A DNA stretch of 64,000 nt. Origin: Sinotaia quadrata. Taxonomy: Eukaryota; Mollusca; Gastropoda; Architaenioglossa; Viviparidae. Each line of letters begins with the position of its first letter. The first letter of the stretch is position 1. This document shows, piece after piece, positions 47,757 through 58,007 of this stretch. Made by a program: the position numbers and the translations under genes. A model generated the notes under the pieces. It did no database searches, was not told where the DNA came from, and saw only the letters and a list, made by a program, of their open reading frames with translations. The DNA lies in assembly GCA_028829895.1 (NCBI GenBank), contig CM054179.1:96158875-96222874 (forward strand). Direction: 5' to 3'.

Positions 47757-48170
47757 TTCAAAGCGCCGCAATGACCTATGTTCCTCGGACGCCGTACTCT
47801 GAAGTTCAATTCCCAGCACTGAACGTTAGAATAGCTCTCTATGTGAGATCGTGCCTCATGATACAGCTTACTTTCACCCATATCCGTTAATCTCCATCTA
47901 GATGTATGTTGTTTAATTTGGACCACATGTCTGCTTGGAACTTCCGCCGATTTCACAGATGGGGCCAGCATCGGGGCAGAGATTTGTTCTTATTCAAAGA
48001 GATAAATAGTGCCTTTTGTCGGGACAGTGACGGCTGAGTGGGTGTTCTTTTGATTTTCCAGGTACATGTTTGCCCAGGCAGGTGCTAACAGCTTTCTCTC
48101 TCCGATTTTTAGCTGTCAAGGGATCTTTAAAGTGCGCATCAGCCGGGTAGCACCACTGAGCTCTATAAAT
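47757..48170 (+). mobile_element. tRNA-derived SINE-like composite element, degenerate
   Basis: The left end reads GCGCCGCAATGACC, CTCGGACGCCGTACTCT and AGTTCAATTCCCAGC. The last matches the pol III B box GGTTCRANNCC at ten of eleven positions (47813-47823). The A box is damaged. Further right are GGGGCAGAGATTTGTTC (about 47973) and GCTGTCAAGGGATCTTTAAA plus GTGCGCATCAGCC (about 48110-48145). From memory, similar words occur in dispersed repeats of mollusc genomes. No poly-A or short-repeat tail or target duplication was found, so boundaries are approximate. Confidence 0.55.
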
Positions 48171-49055
48171 GGAGAGGACAGAACAGCACATTCGCTGTCG
48201 CCAAACGTCCGCCATATTGAAAAGACCAAAGCAATGTAAAGTCTATGGTAACTGCGCGTTTGGCATCGACCGTTTTCGATATATTTATATCCAGTTTTAT
48301 GAATGTATCGAATTCAATAGAATTAAACTTACAACCCAATACAAACAAACAAGAAGGGAACATTTCCTCAGGCCTATCACTTCAGATAGTAATTATCAAT
48401 GAAATGCAGACGTGTAAGCCTAAAGCGACAGCGTTATGTTGTAGAACATTTTAATCGGTCTGATAAAGAAAGCTATATTTTATGAGAGATTTGGGAAAAT
48501 TTTTTAATTATACGTACTCTGTAATTGCAATACTTGCCTGAATTTGATAAACCGAATCGATCTAGCCCATTTCTTTACATTGTTGTTCTTGTTCTGAATG
48601 TTAACGAGTTTTCTCGATTCACGGAATAAATATGGCACCTGTCTGGAATAGTTTTTTTTTTTAAATTGTTTTATTTGCTGAATCACATGCTAACAAAATA
48701 TTCTATCAAAATAAAATGCATCCACACATTTGTAAGACGTGGTGACTAGTATCTAATAATCATTCAAATTCTTCAATACAGACTCATTTTCAGCCACAAC
48801 AGTATACTATTTCTACACATACCAATGTAATATTTTATAGAGATTTTTTAGATTTTCTATAATCTGATTTCCTTCACTCCCTATATATATATGCTATTAT
48901 GAAATACAAAAGTAGTTATGATATTAATTATATTAATTATATAATAATATATATTATTTGTTTAAACTGACATAATTAAAAGAACATGCTAATAATTTTT
49001 AAAGTAATATGAGATCAAATTATATTTATATAGTTGATTTTAGTAAATTTTCTTG
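48171..49055. other. Non-coding, no gene seen
   Basis: AT-rich, with a strongly AT-rich block at 48880-48965. Short frames on both strands near 48163-48454 have no known domain. Confidence 0.4.
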
Positions 49056-49081
49056 CACACACACACACACACACACACACA
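49056..49081. repeat. (CA)n microsatellite, 26 bp
   Basis: A short pure CA tract just before dispersed-repeat copy B. Confidence 0.95.
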
Positions 49082-49128
49082 GATAGAGGCATATGTATAA
49101 TCAATGGATACATTTTGTGTAGTATGTA

Positions 49129-49407
49129 TGTCACGTGTCCAGTTATGTTTAACGACTCTGTCCTATATTAGATTCCCATATATCAATATTGGTTATTGAT
49201 TAACTTCTAATAATAGAAATGGCCTTTTCTTCACCCTTTGAGCGACCTACATTCTACTAACTCGTAAACAACTATTGCACCATCAAGCACAAGTCGACTA
49301 GCGGTAATATACTTCTCACAATTGAATAAAGAGAGTTAATTAAACAATTAATAAAAATAAAAACAATGTTTCATAACTCGGCATAATTTGCATGGCCTTC
49401 CCTGACA
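49129..49407. mobile_element. Dispersed repeat, copy B (short form)
   Basis: Begins TGTCACGTGTCCAGTTATGT and follows copy A (38561) through ATATCAATATTGG, ACTTCTAATAATAG and ATGGCCT. It then continues directly with the right module: TTCACC, AACTATTGCACCATCA, CTAGCGGTAATAT and GGCATAATTTGC, ending near TGACA. It lacks about 700 bp present in copy A. The breakpoint coincides with ATGGCCT here, and with ATGGCCT and ATGTCCT at the two edges in copy A. Confidence 0.7.
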
Positions 49408-49690
49408 ATTTACTTTTATTTTGAAAAACAAAATAATAAACCTGAGGTGAAATATATATAAATTAAAAGCATTGATTAGAATTTTTTAACAAAGTTGTTT
49501 TTAAATGTGTTGGCAAACTATTGCTGACATCATTTAATGATTGTCTTCTGTAAGTATAATGCTACAAATTAATATTTTAAGAATGATTATTTTAAGCATT
49601 TAGGTTGGTCTTCTCAAAATGGTCTCACTGAATCTTCCGTTCGCGACACATCGGCAACGCTTGCTGTCTTTAGATGTCCTTTCTATTTAT
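49408..49690. other. Non-coding, no gene seen
   Basis: AT-rich unique sequence. Confidence 0.4.
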
Positions 49691-49757
49691 ATATCACTCA
49701 GTGGTTAGCACGGTACCCGAATTACTGTTTTATCCGACGGACAGCATTCTATTCCCA
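49691..49757 (+). mobile_element. tRNA-like SINE head, degenerate
   Basis: TCACTCAGTGGTTAGCACGG (about 49694) is a good match to a pol III A-box region of the TAGCTCAGTGG type. About 35 bp later CCGACGGACAG and CATTCTATTCCCA occupy the position of the anticodon arm and a decayed B box. It runs directly into the 35-bp minisatellite, so its body is missing or was overwritten. Confidence 0.5.
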
Positions 49758-49935
49758 CTACTTTACACTAGGGATTTGTTAAATAATGATCGCTACTTTA
49801 CACTAGGGATTTGTTAAATAATGATCGCTACTTTACACTAGGGATTTGTTAAATAATGATCTCTTCTTAACACTAGGGAGTTGTTAAATAATGATCTCTT
49901 CTTTACACTAGGGAGTTGTTAAATAATGATCACTC
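49758..49935. repeat. Minisatellite, 35 bp monomer, 5 copies
   Basis: Units of CTACTTTACACTAGGGATTT plus GTTAAATAATGATCG. The later copies change to CTTCTT and GGGAGTTG. Confidence 0.95.
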
Positions 49936-50609
49936 GAAACAAAATTTTTCACACCGATTAGAGGATGAATCCAGGTTCTTCGGGCAAGCGGCTAATGATG
50001 TTTCTACTTGACTACTACTAATCACTTTGCATACTGCATGCCTTAGCAACGTTCAGTTCTTTTGCCTACACGCTAACACTTGCTTATTTTTTTGTCTACT
50101 GTAATACCTTTTATAACCGCAATTTGCGCTCACGTGTCATAAACTTGGCCTACTCTGAAATAATGTTAATTTTATATTACATTACTAAAAGGCCATTAAA
50201 ATTCAAATAAGACATCTCTTTTTTCTTCTGGAATTATAAACGCCATAATATTATCACTAATGTTATCTCACACTTTCCCAGACGCCAGACTAGACTGCCT
50301 GATTTATAAGTTTGTATCTAGTGTTGGCTTGAAAAGACAGCCGATTTCGAGAGCGGTTAAGTTGCACTAGCCAGGGATCTGCCTCGTCTGATCTTTAAAA
50401 CCGTTTTAGCACCTGTTTATGATTTACTCCAGCCAGAAAAATAAAAATAAATAAACAGCCAATAATTCTTAGAGGCGAGACGCAACAAGCTTGAAATAAA
50501 TGTCTTACATTTAATTGTTTATCTCGACGTAATTATTGTTTGATTATTCTCATGTTTTCACTTCAGCTCAAAGAAAACGTGAAGGAAACATATTTATTTT
50601 GTTTTAAGT
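49936..50609. other. Non-coding, no gene seen
   Basis: Unique sequence. GAGCGGTTAAGTTGCACTAG (about 50350) looks a little like a tRNA D-arm region but has no partner B box. Confidence 0.38.
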
Positions 50610-50690
50610 ACTAGTAGTGATAGTAGCTTTATCAGCATCAAAAGTAGTAGCGGTAGTAGTAGTAATAGTAGTAGTAGCACCAGCACTAGT
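50610..50690. repeat. (AGT)n trinucleotide tract, impure
   Basis: AGT repeats with AGC, GGT and ACC variants. It lies in the putative intron upstream of the THSD7-like exon. Confidence 0.88.
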
Positions 50691-51000
50691 ATTGCCTAGC
50701 TGCGGTGATAACTTCTTTATAACTATTGCATTTTTCATTTAGTTCAATCATTTCTGACCAACGTGCTAATAAACAATGTTTCGTTTTCTTTTGTGTCTGT
50801 TAAATGTACTTACTTTTATGGAAAGTTCTGCTTTGTTAGCTTCCTTTCCAAGAACTTTCGGAGTTGTCAGCGCTTATACTTTTCTTTATTTCTCACTCCT
50901 GACGTTTTCCCTCCTTATATGATTTTCATCTTTTCTTTGTCGTTCAGGATTTAAAGTGATTTTAACGACAGTAAGAATGAAACTTGGTCATTGATGCTCG

Positions 51001-51015
51001 TTGTCCTATTTTTAG
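51001..51015 (+). promoter_or_regulatory. 3' splice site (acceptor) of THSD7-like exon
   Basis: CCTATTTTTAG is followed by the first coding bases. The frame runs open upstream for only eight codons, while similarity to the TSP1 domain starts at the AG, which supports this junction. It implies a phase 1 intron. Confidence 0.8.
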
Positions 51016-51784
51016 GTCCGTGGACACCCTGCGAACACGAAACATGTGGATACCATGGGCTGCAGTACCGCGAGATCAGATGTCAGTTGCCGTCCGGTCA
51101 ACCCGTTCTCCCAGCAAACTGTGATGCTAAGCTACGGCCAGATGACGCCCAGGAGTGTTTCAAGGCTTGTCACGAAGGCGAGTCTCCAGAACGAGAGCAA
51201 ATCGAGTACTCCCTGGAAGAACAGCCTCACCAAGGGGAGGTAATTCTAAACAACCGGCCACAAGATCCGGATGATTACAACGTGGAGTGGGTAGTTTCAC
51301 AATGGAGTAGCTGCCGTCTGGAACCGAGTGCTGTCGAGTGCGGCCGAAACAATGGTATCCGCTTCCGGAATGTTACGTGCGAAAGGAAAGACAGTCGAGT
51401 CCCTGCAGAGGACTACCTGTGCTCTCGAGTGGAGCACAGGCCCAGCTCCACGGAGCCGTGTGAACTGTTGTGTAGACAGGACTGCATTGTCTCCCTTTTT
51501 TCGAATTGGACGAGCTGTGACGCTACGTGTCAAATTACAAATAGAACTAGGACGCGAAATGTTGTGGTTCCCCCTCGACACAGGGGAGACCACTGCCCGG
51601 CTCTGTCCGAAATGCAGCCCTGTGATAATTGCTCGGACGTGTATACCTTTGTGCTAGGAGACTGGGGTCCCTGTTTGTTCTTTGGAAACACGTATCGGTC
51701 GGCGGTTCAAGTCCATCACATAATCGGACACCAGAGTCGGACTATAAGTTGCTTGCAGAGTAAAGGAACTCAAACGACAAATCG
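51016..51784 (+). CDS. Internal exon of a THSD7A/THSD7B-like thrombospondin type-1 protein
   Basis: This 769-bp exon encodes 255 full codons plus split codons at each end (phase 1 in, phase 2 out). Numbering from the first complete codon (51018), it holds TSP1 repeat 1 (about 1-51; Cys 5, 10, 22, 35, 47, 51), an acidic linker (52-90), repeat 2 (about 90-152; Cys 99, 108, 121, 135, 148, 152), repeat 3 (about 155-205, QDCIVSLFSNWTSC onward; Cys 156, 167, 171, 193, 202, 205) and the start of repeat 4 (FVLGDWGPC). The repeat order, the RPDDAQECFKAC and QDCIVS motifs and the linker position fit the N-terminal ectodomain of THSD7A/B, a large single-pass membrane or shed glycoprotein with many TSP1 repeats, linked in vertebrates to endothelial migration and podocytes. 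N-glycosylation sequons are at N118, N163, N175 and possibly N204. No frameshift or stop is seen. ADAMTSL or papilin homology is less likely. The signal peptide, later repeats and membrane segment must lie on exons I could not find or outside the window. Confidence 0.9.
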
Positions 51785-51790
51785 GTAAGA
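51785..51790 (+). promoter_or_regulatory. 5' splice site (donor) of THSD7-like exon
   Basis: CG|GTAAGA matches the donor consensus well. Reading through would hit TAA at once (51786-51788), so splicing here is required. Confidence 0.85.
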
Positions 51791-51994
51791 AAAGCTACTC
51801 TCTTCGCCACTGTGTTTGTTTAGAATAATTGCTGTAGTAGTGATGGTGGTAGTGATGATGGAGAACGTACTGAATAAGTTTTATTCCGACACCCGTTACA
51901 TGTATTTTTTGTTTTTTGCTTCTGGTGAAGTGTTTACACCTCACTTCTAAATATTTTTATTTCAGACAATTTTATTCCGACTTTAGTCGTACTT

Positions 51995-52300
51995 CATCTT
52001 TATTGGTTCTTGAATCCTAAACGTCTTTATTGGTTCTTGAATCCTAAACGTCTTTATTGGTTCTTGAATCCTAAACGTCTTTATTGGTTCTTGAATCCTA
52101 AACGTCTTTATTGGTTCTTGAATCCTAAATGTCTTTATTGGTTCTTGAATCTTAAACGTCTTTATTGGTTCTTGAATCCTAAACGTCTTTATTGGTTCTT
52201 GAATCCTAAACGTCTTTATTGGTTCTTGAATCCTAAACGTCTTTATTGGTTCTTGAATCCTAAACGTCTTTATTGGTTCTTGAATCTTAAACGTCGTTAT
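51995..52300. repeat. Intronic minisatellite, 27 bp monomer, 11 copies
   Basis: Units of CTTTATTGGTTCTTGAATCC plus TAAACGT lie about 210 bp downstream of the exon's donor. Only three copies carry single changes. At 9 codons per unit the plus strand reads RLYWFLNPK repeatedly, an array artefact within the presumed intron. Confidence 0.97.
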
Positions 52301-52356
52301 TTAACCTCGAGTGCAACGTTATTTCTGGGAAGCGTATTGAACGTGAGAGTTTGGGT

Positions 52357-52358
<2 letters not shown>

Positions 52359-52400
<42 letters not shown>

Positions 52401-52409
52401 TGTGTGTGT
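52359..52409. repeat. (TG)n microsatellite
   Basis: A TG tract with one interruption (TTTG). Confidence 0.96.
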
Positions 52410-52551
52410 ATGTATGCGTACAGCTGGGCAAAGAGTTGAAAATATGTTACCTCTGATATGACATGCACAATGGCTCCTTAAACGAATGCAAATATGCTCA
52501 ATAGTTTAATAAAAGACCTTTCGAGGAATTTAATTATTTAAAAATTTTGAG

Positions 52552-52683
52552 AGTAGTAGTAGAAGAAGTAGTAATTATATTAGGAGTACATTTGTTATTA
52601 ATATTAGTAGTAGTGTTATTATTATTATTAGTGTTGTTATTATTATTATTGTTATTATTATTGCTGCTGTTGTTGTTGTCGTC
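52552..52683. repeat. (AGT)/(TTA)/(TGT)n trinucleotide tract
   Basis: Trinucleotide units shift from AGT/AGA to TTA and then TGT/CTG, all in the same register. ORFs rich in Leu (plus) or Asn (minus) result. Confidence 0.93.
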
Positions 52684-54580
52684 TTTGTTACTGTCGTTAT
52701 GTTTTGTTGCGGTTGTTGATGATTCGTTTCTTATTAACATTATTAAATATTTTTATACTTAAACCCTTTTTCATATGCAACAAATTTAGTAAAGACGCAC
52801 ATTTTGTTTTAAAAAAAATATCCCCACTAGAAGCTTAGCAAATGTTTTAACGATTTTTATAACTAGTCCCAATATCTGTATGGTACAAGAGACTGTGGCC
52901 TGAAATATATAATATTTAACAATACCTTTTATCAACATTTAGAGCGATATTAATGTTTACTGTATAAGGTAGAAAATAATTAAATGCTCTGCGAAAAAGA
53001 TAAAATGAATGGCTTTTTTTGGAGGGCCTTATTATTCTTGGACACTAATGTCAATATCGAGAGAAATTTCTTGTAGAGAGATTTCATACAATACTAAATA
53101 TATTTGAATTCTTCGGCATCCTATGATTTCCTGTCTAATATAAACGGGTTTAGATCTCGTAAATACCCATTTGTTTTCCTTAAGAATTCTGCATCACTAT
53201 AGAAACGATTTCATCCTTGTAATGCAACTGTTCATAAATGAGTTATGTTTAAAAATTTAAAGGGTTAATATCACGTAAGAAGAAAAACAAAACTATAGGC
53301 CACTTTGGAAAACAGACAAGCATTTGAATATATCAGAGGATTTGCGTAGATTAACAAACCAGTGATTTATAAAGTGAATTTGGCATTTAAATATATCTCT
53401 GAACTTGTATACAATATACGACCAATCATTTCTGAACTTGTTGCAGCTACAAGATCAAAGGTTGGACCTTTGCTTTGATAAAACTAACTGCTTACATTTA
53501 AATCATTCCTAGCTTGAAAACATTAAACTTTCAGAAAAAAAATGTCAGTCATAAAACATTTTACAAATTTAAACATTCAGAAGACAGTTCTTTGTAAACT
53601 TGATGAATCCAAACATTCAGAATTCAGTCCATTGCAAACCTGATCAAGCTAAGCGCTTTAAATCACTATTCTAAATTTGACCTAGTGAATTTTTATAATC
53701 CAATTTTTCTAAACTGACGAAACAAATCGATCAAAACTCGTTGCTGTCTGATTTTGATTTAACAAAACTTAAATTTCAATCTATCATTTTATTTATATTT
53801 TTAAAATGTTATTATATCTAAGTGTTCGAAATAGGAGTATTATTTTTTTAACTTTAGCACAACTAAAATATTCGAGGTCATTTCTTCCTAAAATTGATCA
53901 AACTGAAATTTGAGAATTTAGATCTCAGTCAAAGTAAATAACCACAAACCATTCACTATCATCTTCTTCAAAGTGATTGTTTACGAAACGCTTTTATCTT
54001 AACTTCTACGCAATGAACAAACAAGAACTGCAGCACTAAGAAGAAGAGTAAAATTCAGCACGAGGATAAGATACTGAACATTAGACTGCCTGATGTCAAC
54101 GACAAACTTAAAACTGGTGAATTGACAGTTAACACCCACGCATGGACTCCTTTAGGAAAATGGCCGGAAAGATTTCAGCTGTCAGGAATGCAATCAGGAA
54201 TTATGATAACCAACTGCCAGATATTTATGGCAGTCCGGTTTTGCAAGCACTGAAGAAAATTCAAGGGCACAAGGAACTTTATGACGTCACATATCTTTCT
54301 CTCTCTCTGGTTTTTTTTTTTTCTTTTACGGGAGGGGGTGGAAGGTGTCTGTGTAACGCAAAAATATTGTTGTGAGTTTAGCTTGTTAATGACATGTTCT
54401 TTTGCCAGATCGATGTAAACAAGAACGCGAAAACAATCTGAGTTTAATTAAATTTACTTTTTTTTGGACAGACCCACAATATATATATATGTATTATGTA
54501 TGTGTGTGTCACATAAATAACACAAACACACATAATCAAAACAAACACAACATACACACACAACAAACACGCATACACAC

Positions 54581-54581
<1 letters not shown>
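52684..54581. other. Non-coding, probable intron sequence, no gene seen
   Basis: AT-rich. Diverged AAACATTCAGAA...TTTGxAAAC units near 53560-53660 suggest an old duplication. An open frame at 54142-54375 (MDSFRKMAGKISAVRNAIR) has varied composition, but I recognise no family. It ends in low-complexity T/G sequence. Confidence 0.38.

Positions 54582-54676
<95 letters not shown>
54582..54676. repeat. (CAA)n(CA)n compound microsatellite
   Basis: About 13 CAA units (54582-54620) pass directly into about 28 CA units. They read as poly-Gln then Thr-His, an artefact. Confidence 0.98.
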
Positions 54677-54678
<2 letters not shown>

Positions 54679-55047
54679 GTTACATTCCAGTATTTATTAT
54701 GCATTCAAAACGTTCATCTTTTGACTCCGCCCCCAACCCAGTTCTTAATTGGTCTTCCTTGCAATAATTAGCCAAATTCTGCAATTAGATAACAAATAAG
54801 AATGCAATATATTTAACAATTAACAAATGGTAATTCCATATATCAAAATTCAAATACGAAGGTCATAGGACTACCTATTTGTCTTTAAAGTTTGTACGGA
54901 ATCGCAATACATAGTTCTGATTTAAGAGATCACCACTGTCCACTTAAATTAATAATAATAAATTAAAATTATCATCACTTATAATTAGTTATGGGTGATT
55001 AAATAATTATAACCAATTATTAGTGCGCCATCGCCATCACACAAACA
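54677..55047. other. Non-coding, no gene seen
   Basis: AT-rich unique sequence. Confidence 0.4.
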
Positions 55048-55305
55048 AACACTTGTGTACATACACAACACACAGCACTATTCAACCACCACACAATCAA
55101 TCACTTGCGTACATACACAACACACAGCACTATTCAACCGTCACACAATCAAACACTTGTGTACATACACAACACACAGCACTATTCAAACATCACACAA
55201 TCAAACACTTGTGTACATATACAGCACACAGCACTATTCAACCATCACACAATCAAACACTTGTGTACATACACAACACACAGCACTATTTAATCACCAC
55301 ACACG
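55048..55305. repeat. Minisatellite, 52 bp monomer with hairpin, 5 copies
   Basis: ACTTGTGTAC or ACTTGCGTAC starts at 55051, 55103, 55155, 55207 and 55259. The monomer contains TTGTGTA-CA-TACACAA, a perfect 7-bp inverted repeat with a 2-nt spacer, then CACAGCACTATTCAACC. The overlapping plus-strand ORFs come from the array. Confidence 0.97.
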
Positions 55306-55309
55306 TTCA

Positions 55310-55455
55310 AAATAAATAAATAAGAAACAGAAAGAGAATATGTTTGGTTGAATACAATCAATAAATAACGAATATAAAGAGATGAAAGCTATTCGGTTGA
55401 GTGCAATAAATAAATAAGGAATAGAGAGAGATCAAACTGTTTGGTTGAATACAAC
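55310..55455. repeat. Degenerate repeat, ~60 bp, ~2.5 copies
   Basis: CAATAAATAAATAA(G/C)GAA, AGAGA and TTxGGTTGAATACAA recur two to three times. Confidence 0.8.
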
Positions 55456-55709
55456 AAGCTGAAAGATAACAAATTAGTATTCCCCCTTTGCCTACATTAC
55501 AGTTCACGAAAGTTTGTTTAGACGAAAGGTCACTGAGCGTAAATCAATATTATTGTTAGGGCGTGGACAGGAATCGTTTGACGACAGATAAATGGTACAG
55601 GTTTATGTCATACGAGGGATGGTGCAACTGGCCGAAAGCATTCTGATTAATAGTGACTGTCAATGACATTCTCGCTTGCATTAACAGTAGCTGGCAGCTT
55701 GCGGGCGGG

Positions 55710-55975
55710 ATTTATGTTGTATTTGCAGCAGGAAGGCTTGCTTATTCACAAAGCATTAGTAGTTAGTGGTTCGCAGTGGAATTTATTCTGTTTGTAGCAA
55801 GAAGACGTGTTTACGGGTTGTGTTGGGTGAACATTGTGCAGGTGTCTGTAGTGACACTTAAGTTGTATTTGTAGCGAAAAGACGTGTTTGTGGGCAGAGT
55901 GTTGGTAGGACAACATTGTGCAGGGTTGTATTTGTAGCGGGAAGACGTGTTTATTGGCAGAACGTTGTGTATGCT
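55710..55975. repeat. Degenerate minisatellite, ~60-70 bp, ~4 copies
   Basis: Diverged units share TTGTATTTGTAGC(G/A), AGAAGACGTGTTTATGGGC and GAACATTGTGCAGG. Confidence 0.8.
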
Positions 55976-56034
55976 TTGCAGTTTACTCTTGGTACTATGT
56001 GTACAATCGTTGCATGATCCCATTAGATGAAAGA

Positions 56035-56146
56035 TCGAGAGAGAGAGAGAGAGATGGAAAGAGAGAAAGATCGAGAGAGAGAGAGGTGGAGAGAGAGATG
56101 GAGAAAGAGAAAGATCGAGAGAGAGAGAGAGAGAGAGAGATGGAGG
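56035..56146. repeat. (GA)n purine tract, ~110 bp
   Basis: GA dinucleotides interrupted by TGGA and AAGATC. The minus-strand Ser/Leu frames are artefacts. Confidence 0.96.
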
Positions 56147-56709
56147 AAACACGAGACGAGTGAGAAAAGGAGTGACTGTTTAATGTACTTAATGTACTCA
56201 AGTGTGTTTCAAATTTCTGTATATTTTTAGTTTGTTACTCGCAAGTAAACAGTCTGCTATTGTCAGCATATGTCCGTTGTGATTATTGTCATGTATGCTT
56301 TTACGCAAGTTTGTGAGTTTACACATGTTCGATTATGTGTGAGGCTTTCATGCTTGAGTTGTTTTGTTAATTGTACATAAATTACGTTTAATTTTCGGCA
56401 TGTGATTGTACATTTGTATTTGTGAGTGTGTATTTAGTCATGTTTGCTATTGTTCACGTTTACCTGTGTCTCTATGTGTTTTGAGAAAATTATATTCACG
56501 CGACGTCATACTCCATCCAACACCCCATACACACACAAGCATACAACAAATTACATTCACATTAAAAATCCAGCTCTATGGTCATGTTCCATTCCCCAAC
56601 ACTACATGCACACACGCGCACGCACATACCAGCATAGATTTTATACTATTTTGCTGATTTCGCCATTAAGTTTATTATACCAGATGTGTGTTTATCACTT
56701 GCTCAATGC
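56147..56709. other. Non-coding, no gene seen
   Basis: T/G-rich sequence with a loose AC patch near 56520-56630. Confidence 0.4.
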
Positions 56710-57055
56710 TGCAGTTTGTGACGTGTGTTCCTGTCTATGTGTTATTCTCAGGGTTGCATTTTGTGACGTGTGTTCCTGTCTATGTGTTATTCTCAGGATT
56801 GTATTTTGTGACGTGTGTTCCTGTCTGTGTGTTATTCTCAGGATTGCAGTTTGTGACGTGTGTTCCTATGTGTTATTCTCAGGGTTGCAGTTTGTGACGT
56901 GTGTTCTTATGTATTATTCTCAGGGTTGCATTTTGTGACGTGTGTTCCTATGTTATTCTCAGGGTTGTATTTTGTGACGTGTGTTCCTGTCTGTTTCATT
57001 CTCATGGTTGCAGCTTGTGACGTGTTTTCCTGTCTATGTGTTATTCTCATTGTTG
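56710..57055. repeat. Minisatellite, 45 bp monomer with shortened variants, ~8-9 copies
   Basis: TTGTGACGTGTGTTCCTGTC plus TATGTGTTATTCTCAGG starts at 56716, 56761, 56806 and 56851. The following copies lack CTGTC or CTGTCTATG, giving shorter units. Cys/Val-rich ORFs across it result from the 15-codon period. Confidence 0.95.
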
Positions 57056-57110
57056 CGGAGTCGGCCCAGAATCTCCGACTCTTCCAAAGTGGGACTGACT
57101 CTTTCGGTAG

Positions 57111-57482
57111 TTTATTACTAACATCATACAGCATAAAATAATACACTTATATGAAATTATATGTTTATTACTAATATCATACGGCATAAAATGATATACT
57201 TATATGAAATTATATGTTTATTACTAATATCATACGGCATAAAATGATATACTTATATGAAATTATATGTTTATTACTAATATCATACGGCATAAAATGA
57301 TATACTTATATGAAATTATATGTTTATTACTAATATCATACGGCATAAAATGATATACTTATATGAAATTATATGTTTATTACTAATATCATACGGCATA
57401 AAATAATATACTTATATGAAATTATATGTTTATTACTAATATCATACTGCATAACATGATATACTTATATGAAATTATATGT
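57111..57482. repeat. Minisatellite, 53 bp monomer with inverted repeat, 7 copies
   Basis: TTTATTACTAATATCATACG starts at 57111, 57164, 57217, 57270, 57323, 57376 and 57429. The monomer contains ATATCAT-10nt-ATGATAT. Copies are nearly identical except the first and last. The array abuts the 3' side of the hAT relic. Confidence 0.97.
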
Positions 57483-57531
57483 ATTAGAATGACATAGGTG
57501 TAAATAATTGAAAATGTGGTTTGCATAGATT

Positions 57532-58007
57532 TCATATTTCAAAATTTTCAATCATACAATAATTTAATACAAAACAAGACTGAAAATACACATAATATGA
57601 TAATATTTTTCTAAATTGAATTGGCTCCTTAAAAAGATCGCTTCTAACAGGTCCGGCTTCGTTGCTGCTCTCAAATCGGATTTGATTTCTGAAGGCAGAA
57701 AACAAACGTTCCACAGTGACTTGAGCTGGTGGTAACGCTGTGACCCTTAAAACAGCATCTTGAATAATATCGGGATAGCTGGTGGTAACGCTGTGACCCT
57801 TAAAACAGCATCTTGAATAATATCGGGATAGCAGGATATCACATTTTTAGCGTCCAATTCAGAAGTGCAGTCACATTTCTCAACCACTTTCAATGCGTGG
57901 CAAACATTTATTTTGAATTTAGTTAGATATCCTGGAATTTCTATTTCTCCGAAATTTTCCAAATTCAAGCGCCGACGAGTGTCTGCATCCCGTGTTATTC
58001 TGAACAC
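57532..58007 (-). pseudogene. hAT transposase C-terminal fragment (hATC domain), broken
   Basis: Minus-strand reading gives YPDIIQDAVLRVTALPPA followed by VERLFSAFRNQ, the hallmark of the hAT dimerisation domain (an aliphatic helix, a small-residue Pro turn, then S/VERLFSxxR). About 60 residues of acidic and basic sequence precede it, from RRRLNLENFGEIEIPGYL onward. An exact 53-bp tandem duplication (57726-57778 and 57779-57831) shifts the frame just before the VERLFS segment, so the coding sequence is split into two ORFs (57747-58007 and 57532-57714). The zinc finger, catalytic DDE region and terminal inverted repeats were not found. The upstream edge merges into the 49-bp array. It is a dead relic; a recently used host-adopted gene is unlikely. 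Confidence 0.72.

Noticed and set aside
47761..47824. Functional tRNA gene
   Set aside because: Only the B box is intact. The A box and acceptor stem are damaged, and no terminator T-run follows at the right place.
49691..49757. Functional tRNA gene
   Set aside because: Arms do not pair convincingly, the B box is decayed, and it runs into a minisatellite. A SINE relic fits better.
50340..50420. tRNA-like D-arm word (GAGCGGTTAAG)
   Set aside because: No B box or cloverleaf is found within the required distance.
51297..51657. Extra ORFs within the THSD7-like exon (minus and shifted plus frames)
   Set aside because: They are shadows of the real frame and lack the conserved cysteine pattern.
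52010..52456. 148-codon RLYWFLNPK repeat protein
   Set aside because: It comes from the 27-bp intronic minisatellite and ends in a GT microsatellite.
54142..54375. 77-codon frame starting MDSFRKMAGK
   Set aside because: The first 50 residues look protein-like, but no family is recognised and the end is low-complexity T/G sequence.
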